Assembly (NCBI GenBank): GCA_031421855.1
Contig: JANOPN010000226.1
Coordinates: forward strand, 1-29,019
DNA: 29,019 bases
Direction: 5' to 3'
DNA from: JAAFHN01 sp031421855
Lineage (GTDB): Bacteria; Pseudomonadota; Gammaproteobacteria; Burkholderiales; Burkholderiaceae_C
Below are positions 19,559-27,932 of this stretch, piece after piece. The notes under the pieces were generated by a model. That model worked only from the letters and a program-made list of their open reading frames with translations, was not told the DNA's origin and made no database searches. Every line of letters begins with the position of its first letter. Position 1 is the first letter of the stretch. The translations under genes were made by a program, and so were the position numbers.

Positions 19559-21727
19559 TTATCGAGTTGCCGTCGCGTCCGACACTACTTTTGGCGTGAT
19601 GAAGATCAACATTTCGCTTTTGTTGATTGTCTTTTGTTTCGTTTTAAACAAATTACCTATCCACGGCAAATCTCCAACGAACGGTACTTTAGCCTCTTCC
19701 ACGCGCTCAAACAACTCAAAAATGCCCCCGATCACGACGGTGCCGCCATTCTCAACCAATACCGATGTTTTCACGTGCTTTGTATCAATTGCGAATCCCG
19801 CTGCAGTCGCACGCCCAACGCTATCTTTGTTGACGTCGACATCCAAAATGATGTTGCCTTCAGGTGTAATCTGTGGCGTGACCTCAAGTTTGAGGTTGGC
19901 TTTGCGAAAAGAGATCGATGTCGCGCCGCTTGCCGTAGCGACCTGGTAGGGCAGTTCTGTACCTTGCTCAATGAGCGCTTTCACTTGATCTGCGGTGACG
20001 ACCCGTGGACTGGATACAACTTTTCCGCGTCCATCCGCTTCCAGCGCAGACAACTCAAGATTCAGAAAGCGATTAGCGCTCGCATTAAACAACGACGCGG
20101 CAAAAGTCGCAGCGGCATACCCACCTTGACCAACCGCGGGCAGACTGAAAAATGTGGTGTTCGCAGTATCTAGAGTGCCAACACCTGCTGTAGTCGTTGG
20201 ATCAAGCGCCGCATACGATCCGCCAACGGCGACCCTGTTATTTCCACCAACTGAGTAGCCGGAATCGCCACCGCGCACGCCGCGCAAATCTGAGCCACCC
20301 AATCTCACACCGATGGACTTACCGAATTTGTCGTCGGCCTCTACGATTCTGGCCTCTATGACGACCTGGCGAACCGCAATGTCCAATTTACGAATCATGT
20401 CTTGGACAGCCTCCAGCCGCGACGAAACATCTGACACAAACAACTGATTGGTTCGCGGCTCCGCAATGACAGACCCTCGCGCCGACAAGATTCTCGATGA
20501 GACCTGCCCGGCACCGGACGACCCTGAATTCAGCTGACCAGCCACTTCGGTTGCTTTGGTGTAATTGAGTTGAAATGCTTGCGTGCGAAGTGGCTCCAAC
20601 GCTTGAAGCGCAGCCTTGGCTTCGAGTTCTGCTTTTTCTTTCGAAGCAAGCTCAGCCGCCGGCGCGATCCACAAAACGTTACCAGACTTCCTAAGGCCCA
20701 GCCCTTTCGCTTGCAGAATGATGTCCAAGGCTTGGTCCCAAGGAACATCCTTCAACCGAAGTGTCAGCGCCCCTACAACAGTGTCTGAAGTCACCACATT
20801 GAAGTTGGTGAAATCGGCAATGACTTGAAGCAATGATCGCACCTCAATGTTTTGGAAGCTAAGCGAGAGCTTTTCGCCACTGTAACCGACGCCTGCGGTC
20901 AACTTGGCTGGATCTTGCTTGAGCGCACGCACTTCGACAACAAACTGTGAGTCACTTTGATAGGCACTGTGTTCCCACGCGCCCTTCGGCGCTATCACCA
21001 TTCGAACCCGGTCGCCGCTTTGATTCGTCGAAACAGACTGAATGGGTGTCCCAAAATCAGACACATCAAGCGTCTTACGCAATGCCTCAGGCATCGCCGT
21101 TTTAAGAAAGTCGACAACAAGCGTCCCTGCTTGCTGCTTGATATCAACGCCCACCTGATTGCTTCCCAATTCCACGATGACACGACCGGCACCATCGGTA
21201 CCACGACGGAAATCGATGTCTTTTAGAGATTGAAGTGAGGCAGTCCTGGCCTCCGCAAAATTGGGTTTCACGCCTGAAACGCCTGCGACCGCGGACACCG
21301 GGTCAAGAAACACCAAAAGCGCATTTCCTTGGATTTGAGTTCTGTAATTTGAGGGCTGCTTGAGGTTCAGCACCAGACGCGTGCGCTCGCCCGCTTGCAC
21401 AACGCTCGCTGAACGAAGATTACCCTGTCCAAACTCAATATTGGATCTCCCCAAATCGCTGATAACTCCCGGGAAATCCAAAGCGACACGCGCAGGACTT
21501 TGAATAACGAATCCCGTCGGCGGAACGCTCAAAGGCTTACTCAACTCGACTCGAATGATCTCCGCACCCCCTTGCGTGGAAGCCGCGATCGCAGTAATTG
21601 AAATAGGTCCGCCAGGTGCAGCAGCAACACCAGATTGTGCCCAAGAAGGCAAAACAATAAAAGTCGCAAAGACAAATGCGACGACGCCTTGGACTCGTTG
21701 CCCAACGTGAACACTAAACGGCTTCAT
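19559..21727 (-). CDS. pilQ: Type IV pilus secretin PilQ
   Basis: The product is 722 residues from the ATG at 21727, with GGGGGC directly upstream. The signal peptide probably cleaves after SWA (about residue 30). Domains in order: two AMIN domains (about 37-240) that bind peptidoglycan, an STN/N0 domain (LSFQNIEVRSLLQVIADFTN, then DVPWDQALDIILQAKGLGLR), the N1 domain (LNYTKATEVAGQLN with RILSARGSVIAEPRTNQLFV), and the C-terminal secretin barrel with VVIEARIVEADDKFGKSIGV and the signature VPFVGDLPWIGNLFKTKQ followed by EMLIFITPKVV. It forms the outer-membrane pore through which the pilus leaves. The ATG overlaps the pilP TGA by 4 bp. As last gene of pilMNOPQ its length is normal. Confidence 0.97.
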   Translation of the reverse strand: MKPFSVHVGQRVQGVVAFVFATFIVLPSWAQSGVAAAPGGPISITAIAASTQGGAEIIRVELSKPLSVPPTGFVIQSPARVALDFPGVISDLGRSNIEFGQGNLRSASVVQAGERTRLVLNLKQPSNYRTQIQGNALLVFLDPVSAVAGVSGVKPNFAEARTASLQSLKDIDFRRGTDGAGRVIVELGSNQVGVDIKQQAGTLVVDFLKTAMPEALRKTLDVSDFGTPIQSVSTNQSGDRVRMVIAPKGAWEHSAYQSDSQFVVEVRALKQDPAKLTAGVGYSGEKLSLSFQNIEVRSLLQVIADFTNFNVVTSDTVVGALTLRLKDVPWDQALDIILQAKGLGLRKSGNVLWIAPAAELASKEKAELEAKAALQALEPLRTQAFQLNYTKATEVAGQLNSGSSGAGQVSSRILSARGSVIAEPRTNQLFVSDVSSRLEAVQDMIRKLDIAVRQVVIEARIVEADDKFGKSIGVRLGGSDLRGVRGGDSGYSVGGNNRVAVGGSYAALDPTTTAGVGTLDTANTTFFSLPAVGQGGYAAATFAASLFNASANRFLNLELSALEADGRGKVVSSPRVVTADQVKALIEQGTELPYQVATASGATSISFRKANLKLEVTPQITPEGNIILDVDVNKDSVGRATAAGFAIDTKHVKTSVLVENGGTVVIGGIFELFERVEEAKVPFVGDLPWIGNLFKTKQKTINKSEMLIFITPKVVSDATATR

Positions 21728-22311
21728 TTTGCCCCCTGTTGGATTTGTAATGTGGCGGTACGTTCGCTCCACTCACCCTCAGTGTCTTGAACAATTTCAC
21801 GGAGATTAACTTCAGCATCAGTAATCCTCAAAATCTTACCGAAATTCTGACCCAAGTAATCACCGACGCGCACTTGATGTAGCAAGCCGTTGACCTTTAA
21901 GATTGCCACTGGTCGGCCGTCCTTGACGATAGATCCGACGAAATTCATCGCGTCCAATGGCGGGCTTTCGAGCGGTTGTTTTTGACTGCTCTGCCTTACG
22001 ATCTCCGGCTTGATCAATGCGCTTGTATCAACTGCAGGGCGCAGCTCACGCTTCAACGCCGCACTTAACCGCTGCGGGTTATATGGATCAACAGCCTCGC
22101 CAGCCGTGAAAGGTTGTGGAACGAACTTCTTCGGTGCTGCGATAGCCGGCAGTTTCACCCTTTGCTGTTTCCGTTGTTCATCAACCCAGACTGATAACTC
22201 TTCGGTTCCACTGGACCCGCAACCGGACAATGAAGTCACCAAACACGCAGCAGCCAAACAAATCGACGGGCAGCTAAAGGTTGTCGCATACCTGTGTAGT
22301 ATTGCAGTCAT
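21724..22311 (-). CDS. pilP: Type IV pilus lipoprotein PilP
   Basis: The product is 195 residues with an N-terminal signal sequence ending in the lipobox LSGC (Cys31). The linker contains FTAGEAVDPYNPQRL, common in betaproteobacterial PilP. The C-terminal beta-domain has DAMNFVGSIVKDGRPVAIL, KVNGLLHQVRVGDYLGQNFG and KILRITDAEVNLREIVQD. PilP links the inner-membrane PilMNO platform to the PilQ secretin. It overlaps both neighbours by 4 bp: its ATG with the pilO stop, and its stop with the pilQ ATG. Confidence 0.95.
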   Translation of the reverse strand: MTAILHRYATTFSCPSICLAAACLVTSLSGCGSSGTEELSVWVDEQRKQQRVKLPAIAAPKKFVPQPFTAGEAVDPYNPQRLSAALKRELRPAVDTSALIKPEIVRQSSQKQPLESPPLDAMNFVGSIVKDGRPVAILKVNGLLHQVRVGDYLGQNFGKILRITDAEVNLREIVQDTEGEWSERTATLQIQQGAK

Positions 22312-23012
22312 TTCTTGCCCCCTGCGGCTGGCTTGGCAGATGTCGCCGCCGCACCAGCGGAAGGCTTCCGCTGGCTGCTTACTTCATCCAGATCCAAATA
22401 CCTGAATGTTTTGGCGATCGCGGTCATTGTCAAAATCCCGCTTGGCGCTGGCGTAATTGTTATGTTATTGAGTGTAACAATTCGCGATAGTTGTGCAATA
22501 TCAGCAGAGAAACCACCTAGTTGGCTGTATTTACCAGACACTTTCAATTCGATAGGTAATTCAGCATAATACTCGCGAACTGTTACCTGACCAGGCTTAA
22601 ACAAATCAAGTTGCAAAGCTCGATCTGATCGGGCCTTGTTGATATCAGATAACAAAGCGTCCATTTCTGATTTGCTGGGTAATTGTCGCTCGATTTGATT
22701 GACAAACTGCTGGACTTGCTTGCGTTGTTCTTTCAAACCATCTAAATTGATGGCTTGAATCAACTTTTTCTTGAAATCTAGCTTCAGTGTTTCTTCTTTC
22801 GCTACTGCCGACTTCAATTGTTCATCATATGTCGTCAGCCAGGCAAACCACAATCCAACCACGACGATGACAACCAGCAACAGACAAGCTAAATATCGCG
22901 GAATCGCAGGCCATGATGACGGATCATTTTTATCGACCCCTTTGAATTGATTTTGAAGAGCATTTTGGATTGATGCGAAGTCCAGCTTCGGCATGGTAAT
23001 GCGGGTAGCCAT
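22308..23012 (-). CDS. pilO: Type IV pilus inner-membrane protein PilO
   Basis: The product is 234 residues. A cytoplasmic N-terminus of about 38 residues is followed by one membrane helix (ACLLLVVIVVVGLWFAWLTT, about residues 42-61), a coiled-coil stretch (about 65-125), and the ferredoxin-like periplasmic domain with VREYYAELPIELKVSGKYSQ and LGGFSADIAQLSRIVTLNNI. PilO pairs with PilN to form the alignment complex. It begins 8 bp after pilN and overlaps pilP by 4 bp. The C-terminal tail is rich in Ala, Ser and Lys and is probably disordered. Confidence 0.95.
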   Translation of the reverse strand: MATRITMPKLDFASIQNALQNQFKGVDKNDPSSWPAIPRYLACLLLVVIVVVGLWFAWLTTYDEQLKSAVAKEETLKLDFKKKLIQAINLDGLKEQRKQVQQFVNQIERQLPSKSEMDALLSDINKARSDRALQLDLFKPGQVTVREYYAELPIELKVSGKYSQLGGFSADIAQLSRIVTLNNITITPAPSGILTMTAIAKTFRYLDLDEVSSQRKPSAGAAATSAKPAAGGKK

Positions 23013-23020
23013 GGTCGCGT

Positions 23021-23656
23021 CTACCTTTTTGGAGCTGAAGACGACGCGGCCGCGCCTGACGATGCGGCGCTGGCAGCTTGGACTCCAATCGGAGCTGGGC
23101 GTTTGAGTGTTGCACGCATGGTAAAATTAGAAATTCTTCTTGCCTCTTTGACGTTTACTTGAAACTGTGCTCCAGTTATGTCGCCCAATTCAGGGGATCC
23201 GATCCACTCACTTTTATAAGAGAGATTTTTCAATAATTCAGAAACACGCTCGTCAGACTGTGCTGACCCGCCAAACTCTATCGAAGTCGATCCGCGCTGC
23301 ACAACACGATTGATGAAAACACCATCAGGTAACTGAGCGACCAATTCGTTCAATAAATGAACGGGTATATTCCGATCTGCTTGAAGATCTTCTACCGCCT
23401 GTTGTCGAGCCTTTAGTGCGTTGATTTCATTTTGGAGATTGGCAATTTCCTTTATTTGCCCGTCCAGTCGTGTATTTTCAGATGTCAAAAACGAATTGCG
23501 CGAGTCTTGCGCTGCAATACTGGCTTGATACCAAAGAAAAATAGCACCCGCAATCAATCCCCCAATCAAAGCAGACAATCCGAGTGATGCGAAAAATGCC
23601 TCACGCTTAATTTTCCGCGCAGCTTCGCGGTGCGGCAATAGGTTAATGAGGATCAT
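23021..23656 (-). CDS. pilN: Type IV pilus inner-membrane protein PilN
   Basis: The product is 211 residues and opens with MILINLLPHREAARK, the conserved NLLPxRE peptide that docks into PilM. One membrane segment follows (ASLGLSALIGGLIAGAIFLW, about residues 23-42), then a coiled coil (about 50-92), then the periplasmic domain with LLNELVAQLPDGVFINRVVQ and FGGSAQSDERVSELLKNL. The tail is Ala/Ser-rich. The ATG overlaps the pilM TGA by 4 bp. It forms heterodimers with PilO. Confidence 0.96.
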   Translation of the reverse strand: MILINLLPHREAARKIKREAFFASLGLSALIGGLIAGAIFLWYQASIAAQDSRNSFLTSENTRLDGQIKEIANLQNEINALKARQQAVEDLQADRNIPVHLLNELVAQLPDGVFINRVVQRGSTSIEFGGSAQSDERVSELLKNLSYKSEWIGSPELGDITGAQFQVNVKEARRISNFTMRATLKRPAPIGVQAASAASSGAAASSSAPKR

Positions 23657-24732
23657 TGCATGAACCTCCGCATAGCCAGACCGCAGGATGTCAAGTACGA
23701 AGCGGCCTCACGCTTTAGCTTTTTCTCGCGAACGGAATCACCAAAGCTCATACCGTCAAACGGGTTAACGATCAAACACGCGAATGAGGTCTGTTGCGTT
23801 ACCGACTCGGGTACTCCCGGAAGACCCGCGCTACCGCCAGCGAGCATGATGTAGTCAACACGGTTATGAGGAGTACTGGTGAAGAAAAACTGCAACGCCC
23901 GGCTGATCTCTTGAGACATGCTTTCGACAAAAGGCGACAGAATGGAGCTTTCGTAGTCGTCGGGCAGATCCCCGTTGCGTTTTTTAGCCTCGGCCTCTTC
24001 TGGAGAAAATCCGTACTGGCGAACGATCAATTGCGTGAGTTGCGCCCCACCAAAAGCTTGGTCTCGCTCATACAAAACATCGTCATTTTGCAGAACTTGC
24101 ATCGAAGTCGAGAACGCGCCGACCTCAAAAAGGGCAACAATCAAATCTTTGCCCTGATTGGGCAAGCCCGCGACGATTCGGCCAACGGATAAACGCGACG
24201 CGTACGAGTCGACATCGACAACAATTGGCTTGAGCCCAGCAGCCTCTGCCAAGCCTTGGCGATCTTGGACTTTTTCTTTTCGCGAAGCGGCAATCATGAC
24301 CTCTACGTCACCCACCGACGTTGAACTGGGACCAACGACACAAAAATCTAGGCTGACCTCGTCGAGCGAGAAGGGGATGTACTGATTCGCTTCTGCGGCG
24401 ACCTGGACCTCAAGCTCCTGATCGCTCATGCCTCCAGGAAGCACAATTTTCTTCGTGATGACAGCGGATGGAGGTAATGCCAAGGCTGCGTTCTTAGCTT
24501 TTGTACCACTTTTCTTGATTAGTTTTCTAAGCGCCTCGGCGACCTCGTCGAACTTTTCGACGTTTCCGTCGTTCACCCATCCACGTTCTAGAGGCTCGAT
24601 TGCGCAACGTTGCAAGACCCACGCACCCGACTTATCTTGATCGAGCTCGACCAACTTGATGCTTGACGAGCTGATGTCAAGCCCAATCATGGGCGCTGGT
24701 CTCCGGCTAAAAATTGATGACAAGCTGATCAA
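23653..24732 (-). CDS. pilM: Type IV pilus assembly ATPase-like protein PilM
   Basis: The product is 359 residues if started at the TTG at 24732 (reading (M)ISLSSIFSRRPAPMIGLDIS). This matches the usual PilM N-terminus and length, and GGAG lies six bases upstream. An ATG at 24690 would remove the SLSSIF segment, and an in-frame start at 24816 would add unlikely residues. It has the FtsA/actin-like fold: GLDISSSSIKLVEL phosphate-1 loop, DQELEVQVAAEANQYIPFSL, VVDVDSYASRLSVGR, LIVALFEVGAFSTSMQVL, FGGAQLTQLIVRQYGF and the IMLAGGSAGLPGVPE loop. PilM is the cytoplasmic partner of PilN. It is the first gene of pilMNOPQ and is divergent from ponA. Confidence 0.95.
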   Translation of the reverse strand: MISLSSIFSRRPAPMIGLDISSSSIKLVELDQDKSGAWVLQRCAIEPLERGWVNDGNVEKFDEVAEALRKLIKKSGTKAKNAALALPPSAVITKKIVLPGGMSDQELEVQVAAEANQYIPFSLDEVSLDFCVVGPSSTSVGDVEVMIAASRKEKVQDRQGLAEAAGLKPIVVDVDSYASRLSVGRIVAGLPNQGKDLIVALFEVGAFSTSMQVLQNDDVLYERDQAFGGAQLTQLIVRQYGFSPEEAEAKKRNGDLPDDYESSILSPFVESMSQEISRALQFFFTSTPHNRVDYIMLAGGSAGLPGVPESVTQQTSFACLIVNPFDGMSFGDSVREKKLKREAASYLTSCGLAMRRFMQ

Positions 24733-24738
24733 AGAGGA

Positions 24739-24742
24739 CTCC
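24739..24742 (-). promoter_or_regulatory. Ribosome-binding site supporting the TTG start of pilM
   Basis: GGAG on the minus strand sits six bases before TTG at 24732. No comparable site was seen before the internal ATG at 24690. Confidence 0.55.
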
Positions 24743-24787
24743 AAACACAAAGCGCGTTGGGCGGATGAAAGTTGAGAAATTACTTGA

Positions 24788-24816
24788 ATGCTAGCAGCAA
24801 GAGCCCTGTCACGCAA
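24788..24816 (-). promoter_or_regulatory. Candidate sigma70-type promoter for pilMNOPQ
   Basis: On the minus strand TTGCGT (24811-24816) and TAGCAT (24788-24793) are separated by 17 bp, about 55 bp before the pilM TTG. The -10 box matches 4 of 6 consensus bases and the -35 box 3 of 6. The same 226-bp divergent spacer must also hold the ponA promoter, which I could not place. Confidence 0.35.
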
Positions 24817-24958
24817 AGACTTTTTACTTTTTGCGCTATGAATTTCGTTGTAAAACTCACACTGGATTTACCCTGATTGATGGGTCGCCTTGGTCACATT
24901 GTCAGCTCAAGAGACCATCAACGATCAATTTTCGCCGGAAACCTGACACACTTCGCAC

Positions 24959-27391
24959 ATGGATTCAGACACCAGAACTCACGCCACAACGTCAGTGGAA
25001 AGACCCACAAAGAAAAACCGACCTTGGTGGTTTAAGCTGCTGTTTTGGCTCGGATTGCTCACAACCGCTGCGGTCGTTTCAGTGGGTGCACTGGTTGCAA
25101 TCGCATGGACTGCAGCCTACTCTCGCTTACCCGACGTCTCGAGCTTACAAGACTACCGGCCCAAACTTCCACTCAGGGTGCTGACGGAAGATGGGGTTTT
25201 ACTCGGTGAGTTTGGCGAGGAGCGAAGGACGCTGACACCGATCAAAGACATTCCCAAAGTCATGATTGACGCTGTGTTGGCCATTGAAGACTCTCGTTTT
25301 TATTCGCATGGCGGCGTCGACTACATGGGTGTCGCGCGCTCAGCCATTGCGAACTTGCGAAGATCGAAAAGTCAAGGCGCGTCAACCATCACCATGCAAG
25401 TTGCCAGAAATGTGTTTTTGTCACTTGAGCAAACATGGACTCGGAAAATCTACGAAATCTTGCTGACATTTCAGATGGAGCACGAGCTCTCCAAGGATCA
25501 AATCCTCGAGATCTACATGAACCAAATGTTCTTGGGCAACCGCGCATACGGTTTCGCGGCCGCGGCCGAAGTCTATTTCGGCAAGTCCATGAAAGATTTG
25601 ACCATCGCTGAAGCAGCGATTCTCGCCGGCATCCCCAAAGCACCTTCATCAATTAACCCGTTCGACAACCTCAAACGCGCACGCACACGCCAGCTTCACA
25701 TCATCGATCGGATGGAGGACAACGGCTACATCACAAAAGAACAATCCGCGGCCGCGAAAGTCGAACCACTTCGCCTGCGGACCTCGTCGGACAGCAACCG
25801 GATTCACGCGGAGTTCTTGGCTGAAAACGTACGCCAATTGATTTACGCTCAGTATGGGGATGACACGTACACGCGCGGGCTCAATGTGTACACGACCGTG
25901 CGAGCCGCCGATCAGATGGTTGCCTATCGTGCACTGAGAAAAGGCATTTTGGACTACGAGCGGCGGCAGGTCTACCGCGGGCCTGAAGCATTTGCCGAAA
26001 TGCCCAAAGACAACTCAGACGCAAAAGCAATCGAAGAAGCAGTCGATGACGCCTTATCTGATCACCGCAACAACGACGAGCTGATTGCGGCCGTCGTTTT
26101 GGAGGCGACGCCAAAGAAAGTCACAGCCATTCGCCAAAACGGTGAAATACTCGAAATCTCTGGTGATGGTTTGCGCCCAGTCCAATCCGGCTTGAGTGAA
26201 AAGGCCGGTCCAACGATCAAATTGCGCCGTGGCGCGGTCATTCGAACTGTAAAAACACCCAAGGAAACCTGGGAAATCACGCAGCTCCCCGAAGTTGAGG
26301 GCGCATTCGTGTCGATGGACCCGCGGGACGGATCGATTCGCGCTTTAGTTGGCGGTTTTGACTTCAACAAAAGCAAATTCAATCACGTCACCCAAGCCTG
26401 GCGACAGCCCGGCTCAAGCTTCAAGCCATTCATTTATTCGGCTGCTCTGGAAAAAGGCTTCAACGGTGCCACCGTAATCAATGACGCGCCGCTGTTTTTC
26501 GATGCGGGCACGACCGGCGGCCAAGCTTGGGAGCCCAAGAATTACGACGGCAAATTTGAAGGCCCGATGACCATGCGACGCGCATTGGCAGCATCGAAAA
26601 ACATGGTTTCGATTCGGGTGATTCAGTCAGTTGGCGCACAACGGGCACAAGAATGGGTGACTCGATTTGGCTTTGACTCGGAAAAGCACCCCGCGTTCCT
26701 CACCATGGCATTGGGTGCTGGTTCTGTGACGCCGATGCAAATGGCACAAGGCTACGCGGTATTTGCCAATGGCGGGTACCGAATGAACCCGTTCATGATT
26801 TCGCGCGTTGAAGACCAAAAAGGCAAGGTCTTGGTCAAAGCGAATGCCCAAATCCGCGATGAACCTCACCGCGCCATTGACGCACGCAATGCATTCGTGA
26901 TGAGCAGCTTGCTGCAAGAAATCACGCGCTCGGGCACAGCCGCAAAAGCCAAAGTGCAACTGAAACGCGGTGACATTTACGGCAAAACCGGTACAACGAA
27001 CGATCAAATTGACGCTTGGTTTGTCGGGTACCACCCCAGCGTTGTCGCCGCCGTCTGGATTGGCTACGACAATCCGCGCAAACTGGGCTCCAGCGCAGCA
27101 GAAACAGGCGGCGGTTTGAGTTTGCCGGTTTGGATTTCGTACATGGAGCATGCCCTCAAACGCTTACCTGAGCTTGAAATGACCGCCCCAGAAGGCGTCA
27201 TCAACTCCGGCGGTGAATGGTTCTTCGAGGAATTCACCCGAGGCACGGGCGTATCTAACCTGGGCCTTGAGGACAAACTGCCCGATCCCGCTGCGTCCAG
27301 TAAGGAGGGCGATCCGCCGAAACCCCCTGCGGCCACGCCGACTGCTTCACCCGAAGAGAAAAAGAAAATTCTGGATCTGTTCAGGAATTAA
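24959..27391 (+). CDS. mrcA: Penicillin-binding protein 1A (bifunctional transglycosylase/transpeptidase)
   Basis: The product is 810 residues and is often called ponA. A cytoplasmic N-terminus with WWFKLLFWLG leads into one membrane anchor (about residues 25-50). The GT51 transglycosylase domain has catalytic Glu110 (IEDSRFYSHGGVD), then QGASTITMQVARN, ARTRQ, and EIYMNQMFLGNRAYGFAAAA. An intermediate OB-like region covers about 300-440. The transpeptidase domain has S486-x-x-K489 (QPGSSFKPFIY), S546-K-N548, and K676-T-G678 (YGKTGTTND). It polymerises and cross-links peptidoglycan on the periplasmic side of the inner membrane. It is divergent from pilM, a common Burkholderiales arrangement. 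No strong Shine-Dalgarno site precedes the ATG. The TAA stop overlaps the cyaY stop on the other strand. Confidence 0.97.
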   Translation: MDSDTRTHATTSVERPTKKNRPWWFKLLFWLGLLTTAAVVSVGALVAIAWTAAYSRLPDVSSLQDYRPKLPLRVLTEDGVLLGEFGEERRTLTPIKDIPKVMIDAVLAIEDSRFYSHGGVDYMGVARSAIANLRRSKSQGASTITMQVARNVFLSLEQTWTRKIYEILLTFQMEHELSKDQILEIYMNQMFLGNRAYGFAAAAEVYFGKSMKDLTIAEAAILAGIPKAPSSINPFDNLKRARTRQLHIIDRMEDNGYITKEQSAAAKVEPLRLRTSSDSNRIHAEFLAENVRQLIYAQYGDDTYTRGLNVYTTVRAADQMVAYRALRKGILDYERRQVYRGPEAFAEMPKDNSDAKAIEEAVDDALSDHRNNDELIAAVVLEATPKKVTAIRQNGEILEISGDGLRPVQSGLSEKAGPTIKLRRGAVIRTVKTPKETWEITQLPEVEGAFVSMDPRDGSIRALVGGFDFNKSKFNHVTQAWRQPGSSFKPFIYSAALEKGFNGATVINDAPLFFDAGTTGGQAWEPKNYDGKFEGPMTMRRALAASKNMVSIRVIQSVGAQRAQEWVTRFGFDSEKHPAFLTMALGAGSVTPMQMAQGYAVFANGGYRMNPFMISRVEDQKGKVLVKANAQIRDEPHRAIDARNAFVMSSLLQEITRSGTAAKAKVQLKRGDIYGKTGTTNDQIDAWFVGYHPSVVAAVWIGYDNPRKLGSSAAETGGGLSLPVWISYMEHALKRLPELEMTAPEGVINSGGEWFFEEFTRGTGVSNLGLEDKLPDPAASSKEGDPPKPPAATPTASPEEKKKILDLFRN

Positions 27392-27717
27392 CCCAAAAAT
27401 ACCAGTGGCGAACCGCTTTGGATAGTCGCATCGCGGCTGAGGTCGGCGAAAAATTCGCCGCCACCCCGCGCCTCAAGCCATTGAGCACCTTGCCACTTGT
27501 AGTGATAGCCACCTGACTTCGCGGCCATCCACACTTCTTGCAGCGGCTTTTGCAAATTGACAATGATCTGACTTTTATCACCAAACACCAAAGTGACCAT
27601 CGCGCCAACGCGTTGTGCGTCGATGTCAACATCGGAGCTGTCATTGATGCGATCAACCGTCAACTCGATTGCCCGCAAAAGGGCTTCGGCGCGGTCTTGG
27701 TAATCGGTGTCTTGCAT
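27388..27717 (-). CDS. cyaY: Frataxin-like iron-binding protein CyaY
   Basis: The product is 109 residues from the ATG at 27717 (MQDTDYQDRAEALLRAIEL). The frame continues upstream but those codons cover the divergent lptM region. The frataxin fold shows an acidic first helix, NDSSDVDIDAQRVGAMVTLV, then QIIVNLQKPLQEVWMAAKSG, GYHYKWQGAQWLEARGGGEF and FADLSRDA. CyaY binds iron and modulates iron-sulfur cluster assembly by IscS/IscU. It is convergent with mrcA (the two stop codons overlap by 4 bp) and divergent from lptM with only 23 bp between start codons. Confidence 0.95.
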   Translation of the reverse strand: MQDTDYQDRAEALLRAIELTVDRINDSSDVDIDAQRVGAMVTLVFGDKSQIIVNLQKPLQEVWMAAKSGGYHYKWQGAQWLEARGGGEFFADLSRDATIQSGSPLVFLG

Positions 27718-27740
27718 GGCGGCTCCGTCATAATTCGGGG

Positions 27741-27905
27741 GTGAAAAACAAGCACCCCGCACCAAGCTATTTGACCACTTCAACGCTGACTTTGCTGTTG
27801 GTGACTGCAGTTTTGAGCGGCTGCGGGCAAAAGGGTCCCCTTTGTATGCCTCAGCCGCGTGACGGCTCGGCATTGCCTAGCAACATCGCAGCTTGCCCGA
27901 AGTAG
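27741..27905 (+). CDS. lptM: Small LptM/YifL-like lipoprotein
   Basis: The product is 54 residues if started at the GTG at 27741 ((V)KNKHPAPSYL). A hydrophobic signal segment (TLTLLLVTAVLSGC) ends in the lipobox LSGC, followed directly by GQKGPL, the hallmark of the LptM/YifL family. LptM binds the LptD-LptE translocon in the outer membrane and helps LptD disulfide maturation. The GGGG before the GTG is too close to act as a normal ribosome-binding site, so the exact start is uncertain. The gene sits between divergent cyaY and downstream lysA (27 bp), the standard context for this family. The mature part carries two extra cysteines (GPLCMP and AACPK). Confidence 0.85.
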   Translation: MKNKHPAPSYLTTSTLTLLLVTAVLSGCGQKGPLCMPQPRDGSALPSNIAACPK

Positions 27906-27932
27906 CAGCCCAAGGTCCTATTTGAATGCGCC

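Noticed and set aside
16900..19599. Several plus-strand frames of 200-250 codons opposite the Ig-repeat gene
   Set aside because: They are low-complexity (Thr/Ala/Pro or Arg-rich) mirrors of the repeat protein and lack a conserved start or domain.
22308..23656. Lower GC content of pilN-pilO as a sign of recent transfer
   Set aside because: The genes are core pilus genes in standard order with 4-bp overlaps. Membrane and coiled-coil codons lower GC naturally.
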